NCBI GenBank assembly: GCA_016584305.1
Contig: JACEEZ010011953.1
Location: 10,001-74,000, forward strand
Direction: 5' to 3'
Length of the DNA: 64,000 nucleotides
From: Chionoecetes opilio
Lineage: Eukaryota; Arthropoda; Malacostraca; Decapoda; Majidae
Shown here: one piece after another, positions 11,440 through 22,544 of the stretch
How the letters are laid out: every line of letters begins with the position of its first letter
Numbering within the stretch: position 1 is the first letter of the stretch
Made by a program: the position numbers and the translations under genes
Notes under the pieces: generated by a model
Seen by the model: the letters and a program-made list of their open reading frames with translations, nothing else
What the model was told of the DNA's origin: nothing
Databases searched by the model: none

Positions 11440-12687
11440 TCAAGATCGAGTGAATCCACCACACCTTTTTTCAATTGAAATTGTACCTAGACTGGTCAGC
11501 CGTTTCTGACCCATTGTTGCCCTGAGGTACGTTTTGACAAGCTTCAGTACAGAGAATGATCGTTCACATTTAGCATTACTGACAGGGACAGTGAGAGCCA
11601 AATGCATTAAAGTCCAGAGTGGGGTGAAACATTGCTTTAGAGGCTTTAGTTTGTCTAAAGCACCAGAGATGGATTTTCCATCGTTTAATGTTTTCTGAGC
11701 AACAAGAACTTCTGCATGGAGGCTCTCATTTTCAATGCCATATTGGTCAGCAAGATATTTCAAATAATTTTCATTTAGAAAGTTCGGGGACGAAGGATGA
11801 CAAGCAGATACACCAAGTAGAATGCTCTTTGGTTCATCAAACCTGTGCCCAAATTCAACGAGTACCTTGTCTAGGATGGGATAGTAAAGACATCTTTTAC
11901 AGTGAGATTTAGGGTCTTCATCTCTCTCAGAGGTGTCTCGTTGGCCTATGGTTTCAGTTACAATGGATCCTAACAACCGTGACGATGGCTTCCTTTGCCT
12001 TCTTGAACTTGAAGGTTGCTGCTGAGCTACAGTTATGTTTCTTCCTGCAGCAAATTTAACTGCCTTTTCCCAAATGGTATTGAAATGGTCATCTGAAGTT
12101 CTTCTATCTTTTAGAACTTTTATTGTTTCCTGTGCCATGTTAACTGCTGCAGCAAGATCCATATCCTCACTCTGCCAAACCTTTGAAAGTGGGGTTGTAA
12201 TGTCAAAAATTTCAGTGAAATTAATCAGTAAGAAAACAATCTCAAATTTATTCAAAGATTGCTGAAGTCCATAAGCTAAGGCCTTCTCTTCACCAGAGCG
12301 TCCATGGATAGACAAATCTTCAAGAGTTTCTGTCAGGATCTCATACCGTTTGAAAATTGCCTTAAGGGCATTATGGTTGTATTCCCATTTGTGCTGGCAC
12401 ACTTTGGGAAGCTCAAGAACTGGCAATTTCCTGTCCCTTTGGAAGTCTAGAAAGATGTTATGGCGTAAGGTTGAACTACGGATGAAGTTTATCAGGCCTG
12501 AAATCAAGTTAAAAAACTCGGCTACCTTTGGTAAGCAGCCAGCAGTGTGGGTTATCACCAGCTGTAATCTGTGAGTAGAGCAAGGGACATAAAACCATGG
12601 ATTTTTGGCTGATTCTCTAATCAGTGCCTGCACACCACTGATTCTGCCACTCATTACTGATGCAGTATCATAACACTGCGCTATCAA
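11440..12687 (-). CDS. hAT transposase, C-terminal two thirds (N-terminally truncated)
   Basis: The 415-residue frame has hAT catalytic-domain landmarks. YDTASVMSG near the start carries the second catalytic Asp, followed by VPCSTHRLQL with the conserved Cys-x-x-His. A C-terminal dimerisation region has NAKCERSFSVLKLVKTYLRATMG followed by RLTSLGTISIE. It resembles ZMYM1-like / TTF-type hAT transposases. The open frame continues upstream without a Met to about 12780 (ELNISKLIAQCYD is in frame), then stops. The zinc finger and first catalytic Asp are absent, with only about 250 bases left to the right TIR. An internal deletion is therefore likely. It would act in the nucleus in cut-and-paste transposition, but this copy should be inactive. 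Confidence 0.85.
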   Translation of the reverse strand: MIAQCYDTASVMSGRISGVQALIRESAKNPWFYVPCSTHRLQLVITHTAGCLPKVAEFFNLISGLINFIRSSTLRHNIFLDFQRDRKLPVLELPKVCQHKWEYNHNALKAIFKRYEILTETLEDLSIHGRSGEEKALAYGLQQSLNKFEIVFLLINFTEIFDITTPLSKVWQSEDMDLAAAVNMAQETIKVLKDRRTSDDHFNTIWEKAVKFAAGRNITVAQQQPSSSRRQRKPSSRLLGSIVTETIGQRDTSERDEDPKSHCKRCLYYPILDKVLVEFGHRFDEPKSILLGVSACHPSSPNFLNENYLKYLADQYGIENESLHAEVLVAQKTLNDGKSISGALDKLKPLKQCFTPLWTLMHLALTVPVSNAKCERSFSVLKLVKTYLRATMGQKRLTSLGTISIEKRCGGFTRS

Positions 12688-13305
12688 TTTACTGATATTT
12701 AATTCTAGCTCCCCAAGTTTCTCCCAACAAAGCAGTAGCCAGAGAATCAGCTTGGTTTGGAAGAGGTAACGGAGGTTCTATAGAATATCTCTATAATAGA
12801 ATATACTTAGTAATTTCAAGGTTTGTTAGCAAACATATTTCAACATTTACATGAAACATCAAACCAATTTTTCTATAAAAGTGTGAAAAATAAGGTTTTG
12901 CTCTGGCATGGAAAATTGGATAAATATTCCTTTTTATTGTTTTTGGGTAGCAGGCTACTAGCAGCAATTTTGGGGGGGCTGAGTCCTTGGCTTGGGGGGG
13001 CTAAGTCCCCCTTAGCCCCCCCGCGGTGACGCCACTGCTTACAGTTGATGAGGATGGCTTTTATTCCAAATGTTACACTTAAGAGCACCAAGTACGAGTA
13101 AAGATTAACGGGATACGAGGATACGGGCCCCTCAACACTACAAGGGGCAAGAGAGATTATAGTTTTAAGGCGCCGCAACTGCGGGGTTATTGACGCCTGT
13201 ACTACAAGGGGCAAGGCAAGATCAACTGACCACCTATACAAATCCTTCCTATTAAAAGTCAATTGATGTAGGGGCAAGGCCAGGCAAGGTTCCCGCAACA
13301 CTCAC

Positions 13306-13446
13306 CTGCAACACCGCGTCGTTCTGGCGTCCTGTTCCCCTCATGGTGCACCACAGGGCGTACAGGTCCTGGCCGACACTCATGATTTGCGGCAGCATCC
13401 TCAGGATGACCGGACCCCACGTGGTCACGACGGCAACGGCACTCAT
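13306..13446 (-). CDS. Internal exon of an unrecognised host gene (upstream exon)
   Basis: On the minus strand GGCTTACAG precedes and GTTGCAG/GTGAGTG follows a 141-base, 47-codon phase-0 exon. The peptide begins MSAVAVVTTWGPVILRMLPQ, continues with IMSVGQDLYALWCTMRG and ends NDAVLQ. The first codon is ATG, but it follows an acceptor directly, so it is probably internal. Codon use is GC-rich and unlike the AT-rich surroundings, supporting real coding. Mixed hydrophobic helices suggest a helical (perhaps HEAT-like) protein, but I do not recognise the family. It pairs with the exon at 9391-9441. Confidence 0.6.
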
Positions 13447-13624
13447 CTGTAAGCCACGGGGGGGGAGGGGGGGGATTACTTGAGGGGATTACCATAAGGG
13501 AGTATATACAGTCGTCCCTCGATTTAACGGACTAAAAGGGGGGAGAAGTGGTCTGTTAAAGCCGATTGTCCGTTAGTGCGAGGGTATTTTCCCAAGGGTG
13601 TGAAAATGTACTATAATATTAGAG

Positions 13625-13712
13625 ATTGTTATGAGATTACTTAAGAACATAAGAATATAAGAAAATAAAAGAAGCTACAAGAGGCCGTGAGAACTATACA
13701 AGGGAGTTCCTG
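13625..13712 (+). repeat. AAGAACATAAGAA tail repeat, copy
   Basis: AAGAACATAAGAATATAAGAAAATAA, then GAAGCTACAAGAGGCCGTGAG and GTTCCTGTT. The same order occurs at 36545-36610, 56728-56795 and 56864-56925. It is a short dispersed element, a SINE or a LINE 3' end, of unknown class. Confidence 0.6.
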
Positions 13713-14746
13713 TTTAAGGGATTACTATTATGGTTTACTTGAGGGATTACTATTATGGTTTACTTGGGGGATTACTATTATGGATTACTTGAGGCATTAC
13801 CATAAGGGACAACTTGAGGGATTACTATAAGAGATTACCATAAGGGACAACTTGAGGGATTACTATAAGAGATTACCATAAGGGACAACTTGAGGGATTA
13901 CCGTAAGGGATTACTATATGGGACAACTTGAGGGATTATTATAAGGGATTACTTGAGGGATTACCATAAGGGACTAGACTTGAGGGATTACTATAAGAGA
14001 TTACTTGAAGGATTACTGAGGGATTACCATAAGGGATTACTACTATAAGGGACTACTTGAGGGATTACTTGAGGGATTACCATCAGAGATTACTTTGAGG
14101 GTTTACTATAAGGGACTACTTGAGGGATTACTACTATAAGGGACTACTTGAGGGATTACTCTAAGGGATTACTTGAGGGATTACCATAAGGGATTACTAT
14201 AAGGGATTACTTGACGGATTACTATAAGGGATTACCATAAGGGATTACTTGAGGGATTACTATAAGAGATTACTTGAGGGATTACCATAAGGGATTACTT
14301 GAGGGATTACCATAAGGGATTACTTTGAGGGTTTACTATAAGGGACTACTTGAGGGATTACTACTATAAGGGACTACTTGAGGGATTACTCTAAGGGATT
14401 ACTTGAGGGATTACCATAAGGGATTACTATAAGGGATTACTTGAGGGATTACTATAAGGGATTACCATAAGGGATTACTTGAGGGATTACTATAAGAGAT
14501 TACTTGAGGGATTACCATAAGGAATTACTTGAGGGATAACTTAAGGGATTACTGAGGGATTACCATAAAGGATTACTTGTGGGATTACTGAGGGATTACC
14601 ATAAGGGATTACTGAGGGATTACTACTATAAGGGACTACTTGAGGGTTTACCATAAGGGATTACTGATAGATTACCATAAGGGATTACTATAAGGGATTA
14701 CTATAAGGGATTACTGAGGGATTACCATAAGGGATTACTTATTCGG
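13713..14746. repeat. GGGATTAC satellite, left part
   Basis: Degenerate tandem units of about 18-20 bases alternate among GGGATTACTATAA, GGGATTACTTGA and GGGATTACCATAA. Local higher-order repeats occur (the block near 14095-14300 is repeated near 14335-14520). The array resumes at 15435 after a SINE insertion. Confidence 0.9.
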
Positions 14747-14750
14747 ATTT

Positions 14751-15395
14751 GGGGAGGCGGTAGCGGAGTGGTTAGCGTCTCCGACTGGCGTTCTCGGTGA
14801 CCCGAGTTCGATCCCCGAAGAAACCCAAAACCTTTCTGCACCGTCGAGTGGCCTAAGAACACCTACATGCCCTGCCCATTAACTCTATCTTCGATTGCGA
14901 GTGCATCGGAGGACACAGGCAAGGGCGTAGCCAGGAAAAATAATTGGGGGGGGGGGCCACCTCCCAATGATGGTTGAGGGGTGGGTGCCTTATCAGCTGG
15001 GGGTCTGGGAGGCGCTGTAAGCCCCCCAGAGAATTTTTTTGAAGATATAACTTAATTGGGGGCATATTGAGCCCTATGGGGGGCCATTTATTGGTTCTTT
15101 GCATGATATTCAATATAGTAAAATTGATGAAATTATACCCTACTCCTACAGTAGTGTGTTGAATTGGGGGGGGCCATGGCCCCATTGGCCCCCCCTCTGG
15201 CTACGCCCTTGGACACAGGGGGGCGGCATGAGCCTCTAATCACAGGCGTCACTATAAGAATCCTGCCTGCGCCACCATGGGCGAGGACCAACCATCACAG
15301 CCCTCAAGTGAACCTCCAGAGCCTACCATCCGAGCCCTGGGTCACCACTGCCTACAGGCGCTATAGGCACAAATGTAAAAAAAAAAAAAAAATAG

Positions 15396-15434
<39 letters not shown>
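14751..15434 (+). mobile_element. tRNA-derived SINE, family B, interrupted by a MITE
   Basis: The 5' head holds an A-box-like TAGCGGAGTGGTTAGCG and B box GAGTTCGATCC (14808-14818). A unique body follows, then a long A-rich tail (about 15377-15434). The body is split by a 292-bp element at 14920-15211. Without it the SINE is about 385 bp. It interrupts the GGGATTAC satellite, whose units abut both ends. I see no clear target duplication, as expected if it landed in repetitive sequence. Confidence 0.75.
14920..15211. mobile_element. hAT-type MITE, 292 bp, with perfect TIRs and TSD
   Basis: It begins CAAGGGCGTAGCCAG and ends CTGGCTACGCCCTTG, a 15-bp perfect TIR. It is flanked by the 8-bp direct repeat GACACAGG (14912-14919 and 15212-15219). 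Length, TIR and TSD fit a non-autonomous hAT element. G runs follow the left TIR and C runs precede the right one, as in the larger hAT at 9554. Confidence 0.9.
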
Positions 15435-15440
<6 letters not shown>

Positions 15441-15660
15441 GGGATTACCATAAGGGATTACTGAGGGATTACCGTAAGGGATTACTTGAGGGATTACTTT
15501 AAGGGATTACTTGATGGATTACTACTATAAGGGACTACTTGAGGGATTACTACTATAAGGGACTACTTGAGGGATTACTAAAGGGATTACTTGAGGGATT
15601 ACTATAAGGGATTACCATAAAGGACAACTTGAGACATTACTATATGGGATTACTTGAAAC
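15435..15660. repeat. GGGATTAC satellite, right part
   Basis: Same degenerate units as at 13713-14746, continuing directly after the SINE poly-A tail. Confidence 0.85.
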
Positions 15661-15732
15661 ATTGATTTGGCAGTCAATTTTTCACGGCCAAGGTAATTAA
15701 TTAACTTTTTGCTTAAATTTAGTCGAAAAAAT

Positions 15733-17515
15733 CTACACGTCCCGGCAATCCTGTTGCCTGGATAATACACGTATCCAAGCTCTTAATACACGTCAAAAAC
15801 ACGTCTTGTGACTGGACAATACACGTATCCAAGCTCTTAATACACGTCAGAAACACGTCTTGTGCTGACATACCTTCCAGCTCTTAATACACGTCAAAAA
15901 CACGTCTTGTGACTGGACAATACACGTATCCAAGCTCTTAATACACGTCAAAAACACGTCTTGTGGCTGGACAATACACGTATCCAAGCTCTTAATACAC
16001 GTCAAAAACACGTCTTGTGACTGGACAATACACGTATCCAAGCTCTTAATACACGTCAAAAACACGTCTAGTGGCTGGACAATACACGTATCCAAGCTCT
16101 TAATACACGTCAAAAACACGTCTTGTGACTGGACAATACACGTATCCAAGCTCTTAATACACGTCAAAAACACGTCTAGTGGCTGGACAATACACGTATC
16201 CAAGCTCTTAATACACGTCAAAAACACGTCTTGTGGCTGGAACAATACACGTATCCAAGCTCTTAATACACGTCAAAAAACACTCTTGTGACTGGACAAT
16301 ACACTTATCCAAGCTCTTAAAACACGTCAAAAAACACGTCTTGTGGCTGGACATACACGTATCCTAAGCTCTTAATACACGTCAAAAACACGTCTTGTGG
16401 CTGGACAATACACGTATCCAAGCTCTTAATACACGTCAAAAACCACGTCTTGTGACTGGACAATACACTTATCCAAGCTCTTAATACCGTCAAAAACACG
16501 TCTTGTGGCTGGACATACACGTATCCAAGCTCTTAATACACGTCAAAAACACGTCTTGTGACTGGACAATACACTTATCCAAGCTCTTAATACACGTTAG
16601 TGGCGGACAATACACTATCCAAGCTTAATACACGTCAAAACACGTCTTGTGGCTGGACAATACACGTATCCAAGCTCTTAATACACGTCAAAAACACGTC
16701 TTGTGGCTGGACAATACACGTATCCAAGCTCTTAATACACGTCAAAAACACGTCTTGTGGCTGGACAATACACTTATCCAAGCTCTTAATACACGTCAAA
16801 AACACGTCTAGTGGCTGGACAATACACGTATCCAAGCTCTTAATACACGTCAAAAACAGTCTTGTGGCTGGACAATACACTATCCAAGCTCTTAATACAC
16901 GTCAAACACACGTCTTGTGGCTGGACAATACACGTATCCAAGCTCTTAATACACGTCAAAAACACGTCTTGTGGCTGGACAATACACGTATCCAAGCTCT
17001 TAATACACGTCAAAAACACGTCTAGTGGGTGGACAATACACGTATCCAAGCTCTTAATACACGTCAAAAACACGTCTAGTGGCTGGACAATACACGTATC
17101 CAAGCTCTTAATACACGTCAAAAACACGTCTTGTGGCTGGACAATACACGTATCCAAGCTCTTAATACACGTCAAAAACACGTCTAGTGGCTGGACAATA
17201 CACGTATCCAAGCTCTAATACACGTCAAAAACACGTCTAGTGGCTGGACAAATACACGTATCCAAGCTCTTAATACACGTCAAAAACACGTCTAGTGGCT
17301 GGACAATACACGTATCCAAGCTCTTAATACACGTCAAAAACACGTCTAGTGGCTGGACAATACACGTATCCAAGCTCTTAATACACGTCAAAAACACGTC
17401 TAGTGGCTGGACAATACACGTATCCAGGCTGTTTATACACATCAAAAGCACGTCCTGGCAACCGTGTAGCCTTGACAATACACGTGACGTATCCAAGCTC
17501 ATAATACACGTCCAA
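15733..17515. repeat. 54-bp minisatellite, about 31 copies
   Basis: The unit is 54 bases: ACACGTATCCAAGCTC, TTAATACACGTCAAAAACACG, TCTTGTGGCTGGACAAT. Copies differ mainly at TTGTGACTGG, TTGTGGCTGG or TAGTGGCTGG, and a few have single-base indels. Because 54 is a multiple of three, an 18-residue repeating frame is open on both strands. There is no start context, signal or flanking exon, so I read no gene. The outermost units (before 15765 and after 17430) are degraded. Confidence 0.95.
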
Positions 17516-17764
17516 TTCCTGTTCACGACAGCAATTACTGCGTAGCTGCTGCGTTCCCACTTCATTACTTCCTCTAACACATTGACACACCCACACAGAC
17601 ACAACCAACACTTGTCTGGTGGCATGATGTGACCCACCTATATACATACCTACTGAATTAACTGTTTGACCATAGTAGGGCAACTTGTAACTATTATTAA
17701 TTTACAAGATATTCCAGAAAAATATGAAGTAAATTCCAGAAGATTTGAAGTAATTACAGTAAAA

Positions 17765-17808
17765 CACACACACACACACACACACACAGACAACACACAC
17801 ACACACGG
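17765..17808. repeat. (CA)n microsatellite
   Basis: CA repeats with one interruption (CAGACAA). Confidence 0.9.
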
Positions 17809-17814
17809 AATATA

Positions 17815-18130
17815 TTACCGTCCGTGTGGCTCAGTTAATTAGGGCGCCCGGCATCATTCTGTGGTCCGGCGTTCGATCCCCGACCCCCGCTCATTCCCAG
17901 GGATTTTTCCAATGTGAAATTCGGGCGGCACTGTCCCCCTTGAGCAAGGGGATGGGTGTGTGTGGTATATGAGGTCCTAGCATTACCCAAAGATCGGTAA
18001 TAATGAGCTCCAAACTCCCACTGAGAGGGTGAAACTGGCGATCGCGAGCCAACTCGCGTGGACAAGACCATGGGTGAAAGACCAACGGTGCCCACTACAC
18101 TACTACACTACACTACACTACACTACACTA
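17815..18130 (+). mobile_element. tRNA-derived SINE, family C
   Basis: The head contains A-box-like TGGCTCAGTTAATTAGGGCG and B box GGCGTTCGATCCC (17868-17880), spaced as in a tRNA. A roughly 200-base body follows, then a (CTACA)n tail (18095-18130). The anticodon arm is not convincingly tRNA-like, so SINE rather than tRNA gene. Confidence 0.65.
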
Positions 18131-18327
18131 ACGGCACACACACTGCCCATTACTATAACTTACCTTTTACTGCAGTTAAAATATCACACAATTCTGCAAT
18201 ACTTGTGTAAGGATGGAGATATGAAAGTTATTATAATGGCATGCAGGTGCCTTCCTCCACTCTCTCCACTGCTCCACCGCCACTACCGAACTGGCAACTA
18301 GCTTGTTTTGCAAATGTGATCTGGCAT

Positions 18328-19164
18328 CAGGGTTGTGAACTTTTGTAGCCCACATTGTCGTACCGAGCCACCAAAATTATCGTATTTTCAGATAGAGTAT
18401 CGTACAACTTTAGCTAAAATAATATAGTCAGTAGATAACTATATACATCATTGAATTCAGCATTCCACATTTAAAAATATTTTCTCTTTTCACCAAAATA
18501 TATAATATATCCAATCATGACACAAAATTCCATGTTAATTTATTTTTTCCAAAATAAATGAAATCAAATAAAACTAGAATAAATACAGTAACACATATAA
18601 TGACTCAAAAGAAGCTGAACTCTATAACTCTACGTAGCTTCATCCTCAAAAGAAATTCCTGTTCCTCCTCTATTATTCATTTATCCCCTGTGTCAGCTGG
18701 CGCTTATAATGATAGTGTGTCAGTTGTCATTGACTTATCATATCATGTGTAGGGATGAAAGTAACACAATCTCCCTTTTCCCTTACACACTGCGCTGCTG
18801 GAAGAGAACCAAGTATGGTTCCCGTTAGAAGTCAGTTTCTTACCTTTGTCTTGGTAAGATTAATCTTGCTAAATACCCTCCCACAATCTGCGTTCTAATG
18901 CGGCAAGCAACGGTCCAAATCCATGTCATGCAAAGGACCAAAAGTCAAACTCAAAACTCACTCTCTTTCTCGCGCGCGGAAGTTGACAGCGACAGATTTT
19001 GTTTTTGTTTTTGTGATGACAATTTTTGTATGCTTTATAATGTAATTATATTTGTGAGTCAACTATCGTATTTTCGTGTACGATTCTCAACCATGCATCG
19101 TACATCGTACGGATAGTCAAATTATCGTACAAGTACGATAATTATCATACAGTTCACAACCCTG
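18328..19164. mobile_element. Non-autonomous hAT-like element, 837 bp
   Basis: Left end CAGGGTTGTGAACT and right end AGTTCACAACCCTG form a 14-bp perfect TIR. The flanks are TCTGGCAT (18320-18327) and TCTGGCAC (19165-19172), an 8-bp TSD with one mismatch. Subterminal ATTATCGTAC/GTACGATAAT motifs repeat near both ends. No transposase frame is present. Confidence 0.85.
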
Positions 19165-19503
19165 TCTGGCACTTGAGTCTGGCAGTGCGCCGCAGTGGCG
19201 GTGGGGAGCCCGTCTCGCCCCCTCCCTCCCGTGCCTCCCTGTGTGTTCTATGAAGGGAGCAAACAGGAATGCCGGGGCGGTCCACATACATGGAAAAAAA
19301 AAACGTTTGGTCCCTTCTAAATGTGGAATATAATACGTACTGCTTGTTTCCAAGTTTTTCCTCCTTTTTTATACGGAAACATTTGCATGCACATTATACA
19401 TATGTGTAGTATCAGAGGTAAATATTGTGTGATGCTGACGCACTAATTCGTTATTTTAGCATATTATTTATTACTATATGTGCTAAAAGTATATACCATA
19501 ACT

Positions 19504-19534
<31 letters not shown>

Positions 19535-19726
19535 CAGATTCAGATTCAGATTCAATACTTTTTTTCACAATTAACATTTGTGAAAAAGACTGTTTCATAA
19601 CACTCTTATCGCGATATACAGATTATTATCTGATGATAAAATAAGTACATCGATATGAGTGACGAGTGGTAGATGTAGGCTATACCATAGACCACTATAG
19701 TCTATTCACTTAAGCTGGATTCCTGG
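19165..19726. other. No gene; microsatellites
   Basis: It contains (GA)n at about 19504-19532, immediately followed by (GATTCA)n at about 19532-19556. Nothing coding is recognised. Confidence 0.6.
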
Positions 19727-19912
19727 GCCCATACTTATAAAGATTTAGGATTCGTCTTAGACTCGCTCGAGTCTTAAATATGGCGGCCGGCGTCCTAAAT
19801 CATTTCGAGCGCATCCTAAATCGCTAAGACTCGTCCTAATTTCGAGGTTTGGCTAGGACAGGGTGTGAGGTGTCCTAGCGAGCAGGGGCGGCGGCTAAGA
19901 CTCGAGTCCTTA
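19727..19912 (+). mobile_element. Left end of GGGCCCATAC TIR element, truncated by gap
   Basis: It begins GGGCCCATACTTATAAAG and is nearly identical for about 180 bases to 23091-23275, the left end of the 4.1-kb element below. It runs into the assembly gap, so the rest is unknown. Confidence 0.8.
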
Positions 19913-20457
19913 NNNNNNNNNNNNNNNNNNNNNNNNNNNNNNNNNNNNNNNNNNNNNNNNNNNNNNNNNNNNNNNNNNNNNNNNNNNNNNNNNNNNNNNN
20001 NNNNNNNNNNNNNNNNNNNNNNNNNNNNNNNNNNNNNNNNNNNNNNNNNNNNNNNNNNNNNNNNNNNNNNNNNNNNNNNNNNNNNNNNNNNNNNNNNNNN
20101 NNNNNNNNNNNNNNNNNNNNNNNNNNNNNNNNNNNNNNNNNNNNNNNNNNNNNNNNNNNNNNNNNNNNNNNNNNNNNNNNNNNNNNNNNNNNNNNNNNNN
20201 NNNNNNNNNNNNNNNNNNNNNNNNNNNNNNNNNNNNNNNNNNNNNNNNNNNNNNNNNNNNNNNNNNNNNNNNNNNNNNNNNNNNNNNNNNNNNNNNNNNN
20301 NNNNNNNNNNNNNNNNNNNNNNNNNNNNNNNNNNNNNNNNNNNNNNNNNNNNNNNNNNNNNNNNNNNNNNNNNNNNNNNNNNNNNNNNNNNNNNNNNNNN
20401 NNNNNNNNNNNNNNNNNNNNNNNNNNNNNNNNNNNNNNNNNNNNNNNNNNNNNNNNN
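19913..20457. other. Assembly gap (545 N)
   Basis: Unresolved bases. The left flank is a repeat end and the right flank is GA-rich, so a repeat probably broke the assembly here. Confidence 0.99.
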
Positions 20458-20779
20458 AGAGAGGGGAAGGAGAGAGAAAGAGGAGAGAGAAAAAGGAGTA
20501 GAGGGAAGAGAAGAGGAAGAGGGGGAAAAAAACGGAACGAGAGAGGAGAGAGAGAGAGAGAGAGAGTATCGCTGTAAGTCTCGAAATAGCCGTATCGTTC
20601 TCGTCCGGTTTTCGCACAGTGTCGGAACAGTACGTGTTCTGAGGTCCTATCTCAGACTCCCGTGAGTTCATTCTCAGTTCCCGGTAAAGCTGCCGTACTG
20701 ATTGACGTATGGAAGTCTCTGAAGGATTTCTGTTACTGTGTTATTGATGTGACCTGTAGTCATGTCTACTCCTCCAGCC
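20458..20779. other. GA-rich sequence, then unannotated
   Basis: A GA-rich stretch (20458-20567) follows the gap. Then about 200 bases have no recognisable gene. Confidence 0.5.
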
Positions 20780-21152
20780 AGAGGTGCACCTAGGAATATT
20801 TTTCGGTGAGGGGGGGGGCAGAAATTTGTATTCGCCACCCAGTACACAGTAAATCAGCCAGATTTATCGCTAGTCGCTGGATGGTAAATTTTTCCGCCAT
20901 CTGCTGATGGCCTTTTCAGGCCTGATTTCATATTTCTGCTGCTGAAACAATAGTTTTGGGCTGTTAGATGCTTGTTCAAGACATTTCGTGAAGCATATGC
21001 GTGACCAAATCAAGGTATAGGTGTACACGGTCAGGTGACGCGGTCACATCGCTAGGTAGAACCTGTAATAACCTTTTTTTTTTTTTAACTGACTTAGTGT
21101 ATTCTGATTTCTTACAAGGAAGGACATTTCGGAGAGCCCCCTGGTTGCGCCA
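20780..21152. mobile_element. hAT-like MITE, about 370 bp
   Basis: Left end CAGAGGTGCACCTAGG and reverse-complemented right end CAGTGGCGCAACCAGG match at about 11 of 16 positions. Flanks CCTCCAGC and CCTCCATA agree at 6 of 8. The interior (ATCAAGGTAT, GGTGACGCGGTCAC, CTAACTGACTT, TTACAAGGAAGG) recurs in a poor copy at 36920-37282. Confidence 0.55.
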
Positions 21153-21395
21153 CTGCCTCCATACAAGCGCAAACGCCAGGCGTACACTCAAAGATACACT
21201 GATAAATGGGAAAATGACTCCAAATTTTTAAGTTGGCTGATATGAAGGGGTAAAGGCCCTCTGTATTTCCATTACAAATTGTGCAATTCTGACGGAAAAA
21301 CTGATATAAAGGCGACAGGGAAATACAGGGCTAAACAGGGAAATGTTTGAGGTGAATATAGGGAAATTTTGGCAGCTCGATCTGGCAGCACTGAG
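21153..21395 (-). repeat. Dispersed repeat D, inverted relative to 41459-41720
   Basis: It contains CCAGGCGTACACTCAAAG, ATACACTGATAAATGGG, GGGGTAAAGGCCCT and AATTTTGGCAGCTCG. The reverse complement is at 41459-41720 in the same order. No coding content is recognised. Confidence 0.7.
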
Positions 21396-22035
21396 CGCAA
21401 GTTACCACAAGCCGTGGCAAGCGAGGGTCTGGGGTCGCTTATTACGGCTTAAAACGTGACGTCAGAGAAAAACAATAACATGGCAGAGACGTTTCGTTGA
21501 GTATCGTCGTAGAAATAATGAGTAATTACAGATAACAGGACGCAAGTAAACACATAGATGTACATCCATAAGCTCGGACTTACCTTAAGACCACGAAAAA
21601 AAATATACAATGTCAATGACATGAGAACTTTTAAAACGGATGAAATAATTTCTATGCCTTATCAACCTGACGCTAGTCTCTGTGACGTAGTAGTTTCTGT
21701 AGAATTTTGCTGATAATAGGGCACAAATTAGCATAAATTGTACATTTAGAAGCACGGGCTTAACTTTAGGACCACAATAATAGAGCTACAGTGGTGTGAT
21801 ATGAGAGGAGAACGTCAAGTCTGGTGAAATAACTTTCCTGAGTCTTGTAACGCTACCACAAGTCAGTATGACGTTGTTTCTCTCAAATTTTACTAATCGT
21901 AAAACTGCATAAGCACTGCTCCAAGCTTATCTGAATGATATTACATCAGCATATAGTACACTTACTGTACTTCATATCTGCAAAGGTTCCAGTATGCGGT
22001 CAGGCCTGTTTAAACCACATTCTTCGACAGGTATC
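21396..22035. other. No gene recognised
   Basis: Unique-looking AT-rich sequence with one TGACGTCA site near 21458. No domain-bearing frame. Confidence 0.4.
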
Positions 22036-22270
22036 TGGAACGGTCGCCGATAGGAATTATCGCCGACGTCGGCGAGTGTTCCTATTTTTCACATCAGCGA
22101 GTGTTCCTATTTTCGGCGACAGTTCCAGCTCTTGATCTTGATATTACAGCACCAAATATATACATTTAATCTACTTTTACCCTTGTTTCTGCATGAAAGT
22201 ATATTAAATACCAGCAATAGCCTGAATAGTTAGGTTAGGATATGTGGTTAGGTTATGTTGGCCAGTTAAC
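22036..22270. mobile_element. Small MITE-like repeat, copy 2
   Basis: CTGGAACGGTCGCCGATAGG at 22036 and the inverted CCTATTTTCGGCGACAGTTCC at about 22110-22130 form TIR-like ends. The following AATAGCCTGAATAGTTAGG matches 7667-7887 in inverted orientation. Confidence 0.5.
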
Positions 22271-22544
22271 CAATGTACAGGTTAGGTTAGTGAACGAGCG
22301 GGGCGGTCTAGGGCGCAGCACCCTTTCGCCCCCCCCCCCCCTCCCCAGTTAGGTCAGGTTACTTTACTAAAGTCAAACTGCAAGTTTAGTGTTTTGGGAC
22401 TAGCGAAAAATTATTGGATTACGTAAAGTAACGAAATAGCTTCTATTCTTCCTTTTCATCTATCACTAGTGGAACTGTTGCCGAATATTTCCACTATTTC
22501 CTCGACAAAGTCTGAGGTGCCTGAAAAATGTTTTGTCCAAAGGC

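Larger units (their letters stand above)
9554..13037 (-). mobile_element. hAT transposon with intact ends and 8-bp TSD
   Basis: The element starts CAGTGGCGTCACC and ends GGTGACGCCACTG, a perfect 13-bp TIR. Both sides carry the 8-bp target duplication CTTACAGT (9546-9553 and 13038-13045), diagnostic of hAT. It holds a minus-strand transposase missing its N-terminal part (11440-12687), an 82-bp minisatellite (10520-11245) and an inserted microsatellite-bearing repeat (9772-10246). Homopolymer G runs sit just inside both ends. With an N-truncated transposase it is probably not autonomous. It lies in the intron of the gene represented by exons 9391-9441 and 13306-13446. Confidence 0.9.

Noticed and set aside
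15733..17515. CRISPR-like regular repeats
   Set aside because: Units are head-to-tail with no unique spacers, and the context is eukaryotic; it is a minisatellite.
16600..17637. Open frames of 118-141 residues with repeating 18-residue units on both strands
   Set aside because: They exist because the 54-bp unit is divisible by three; no start context or homology.
19865..20671. Long open frames of 253-266 residues
   Set aside because: Mostly unknown residues spanning the assembly gap.
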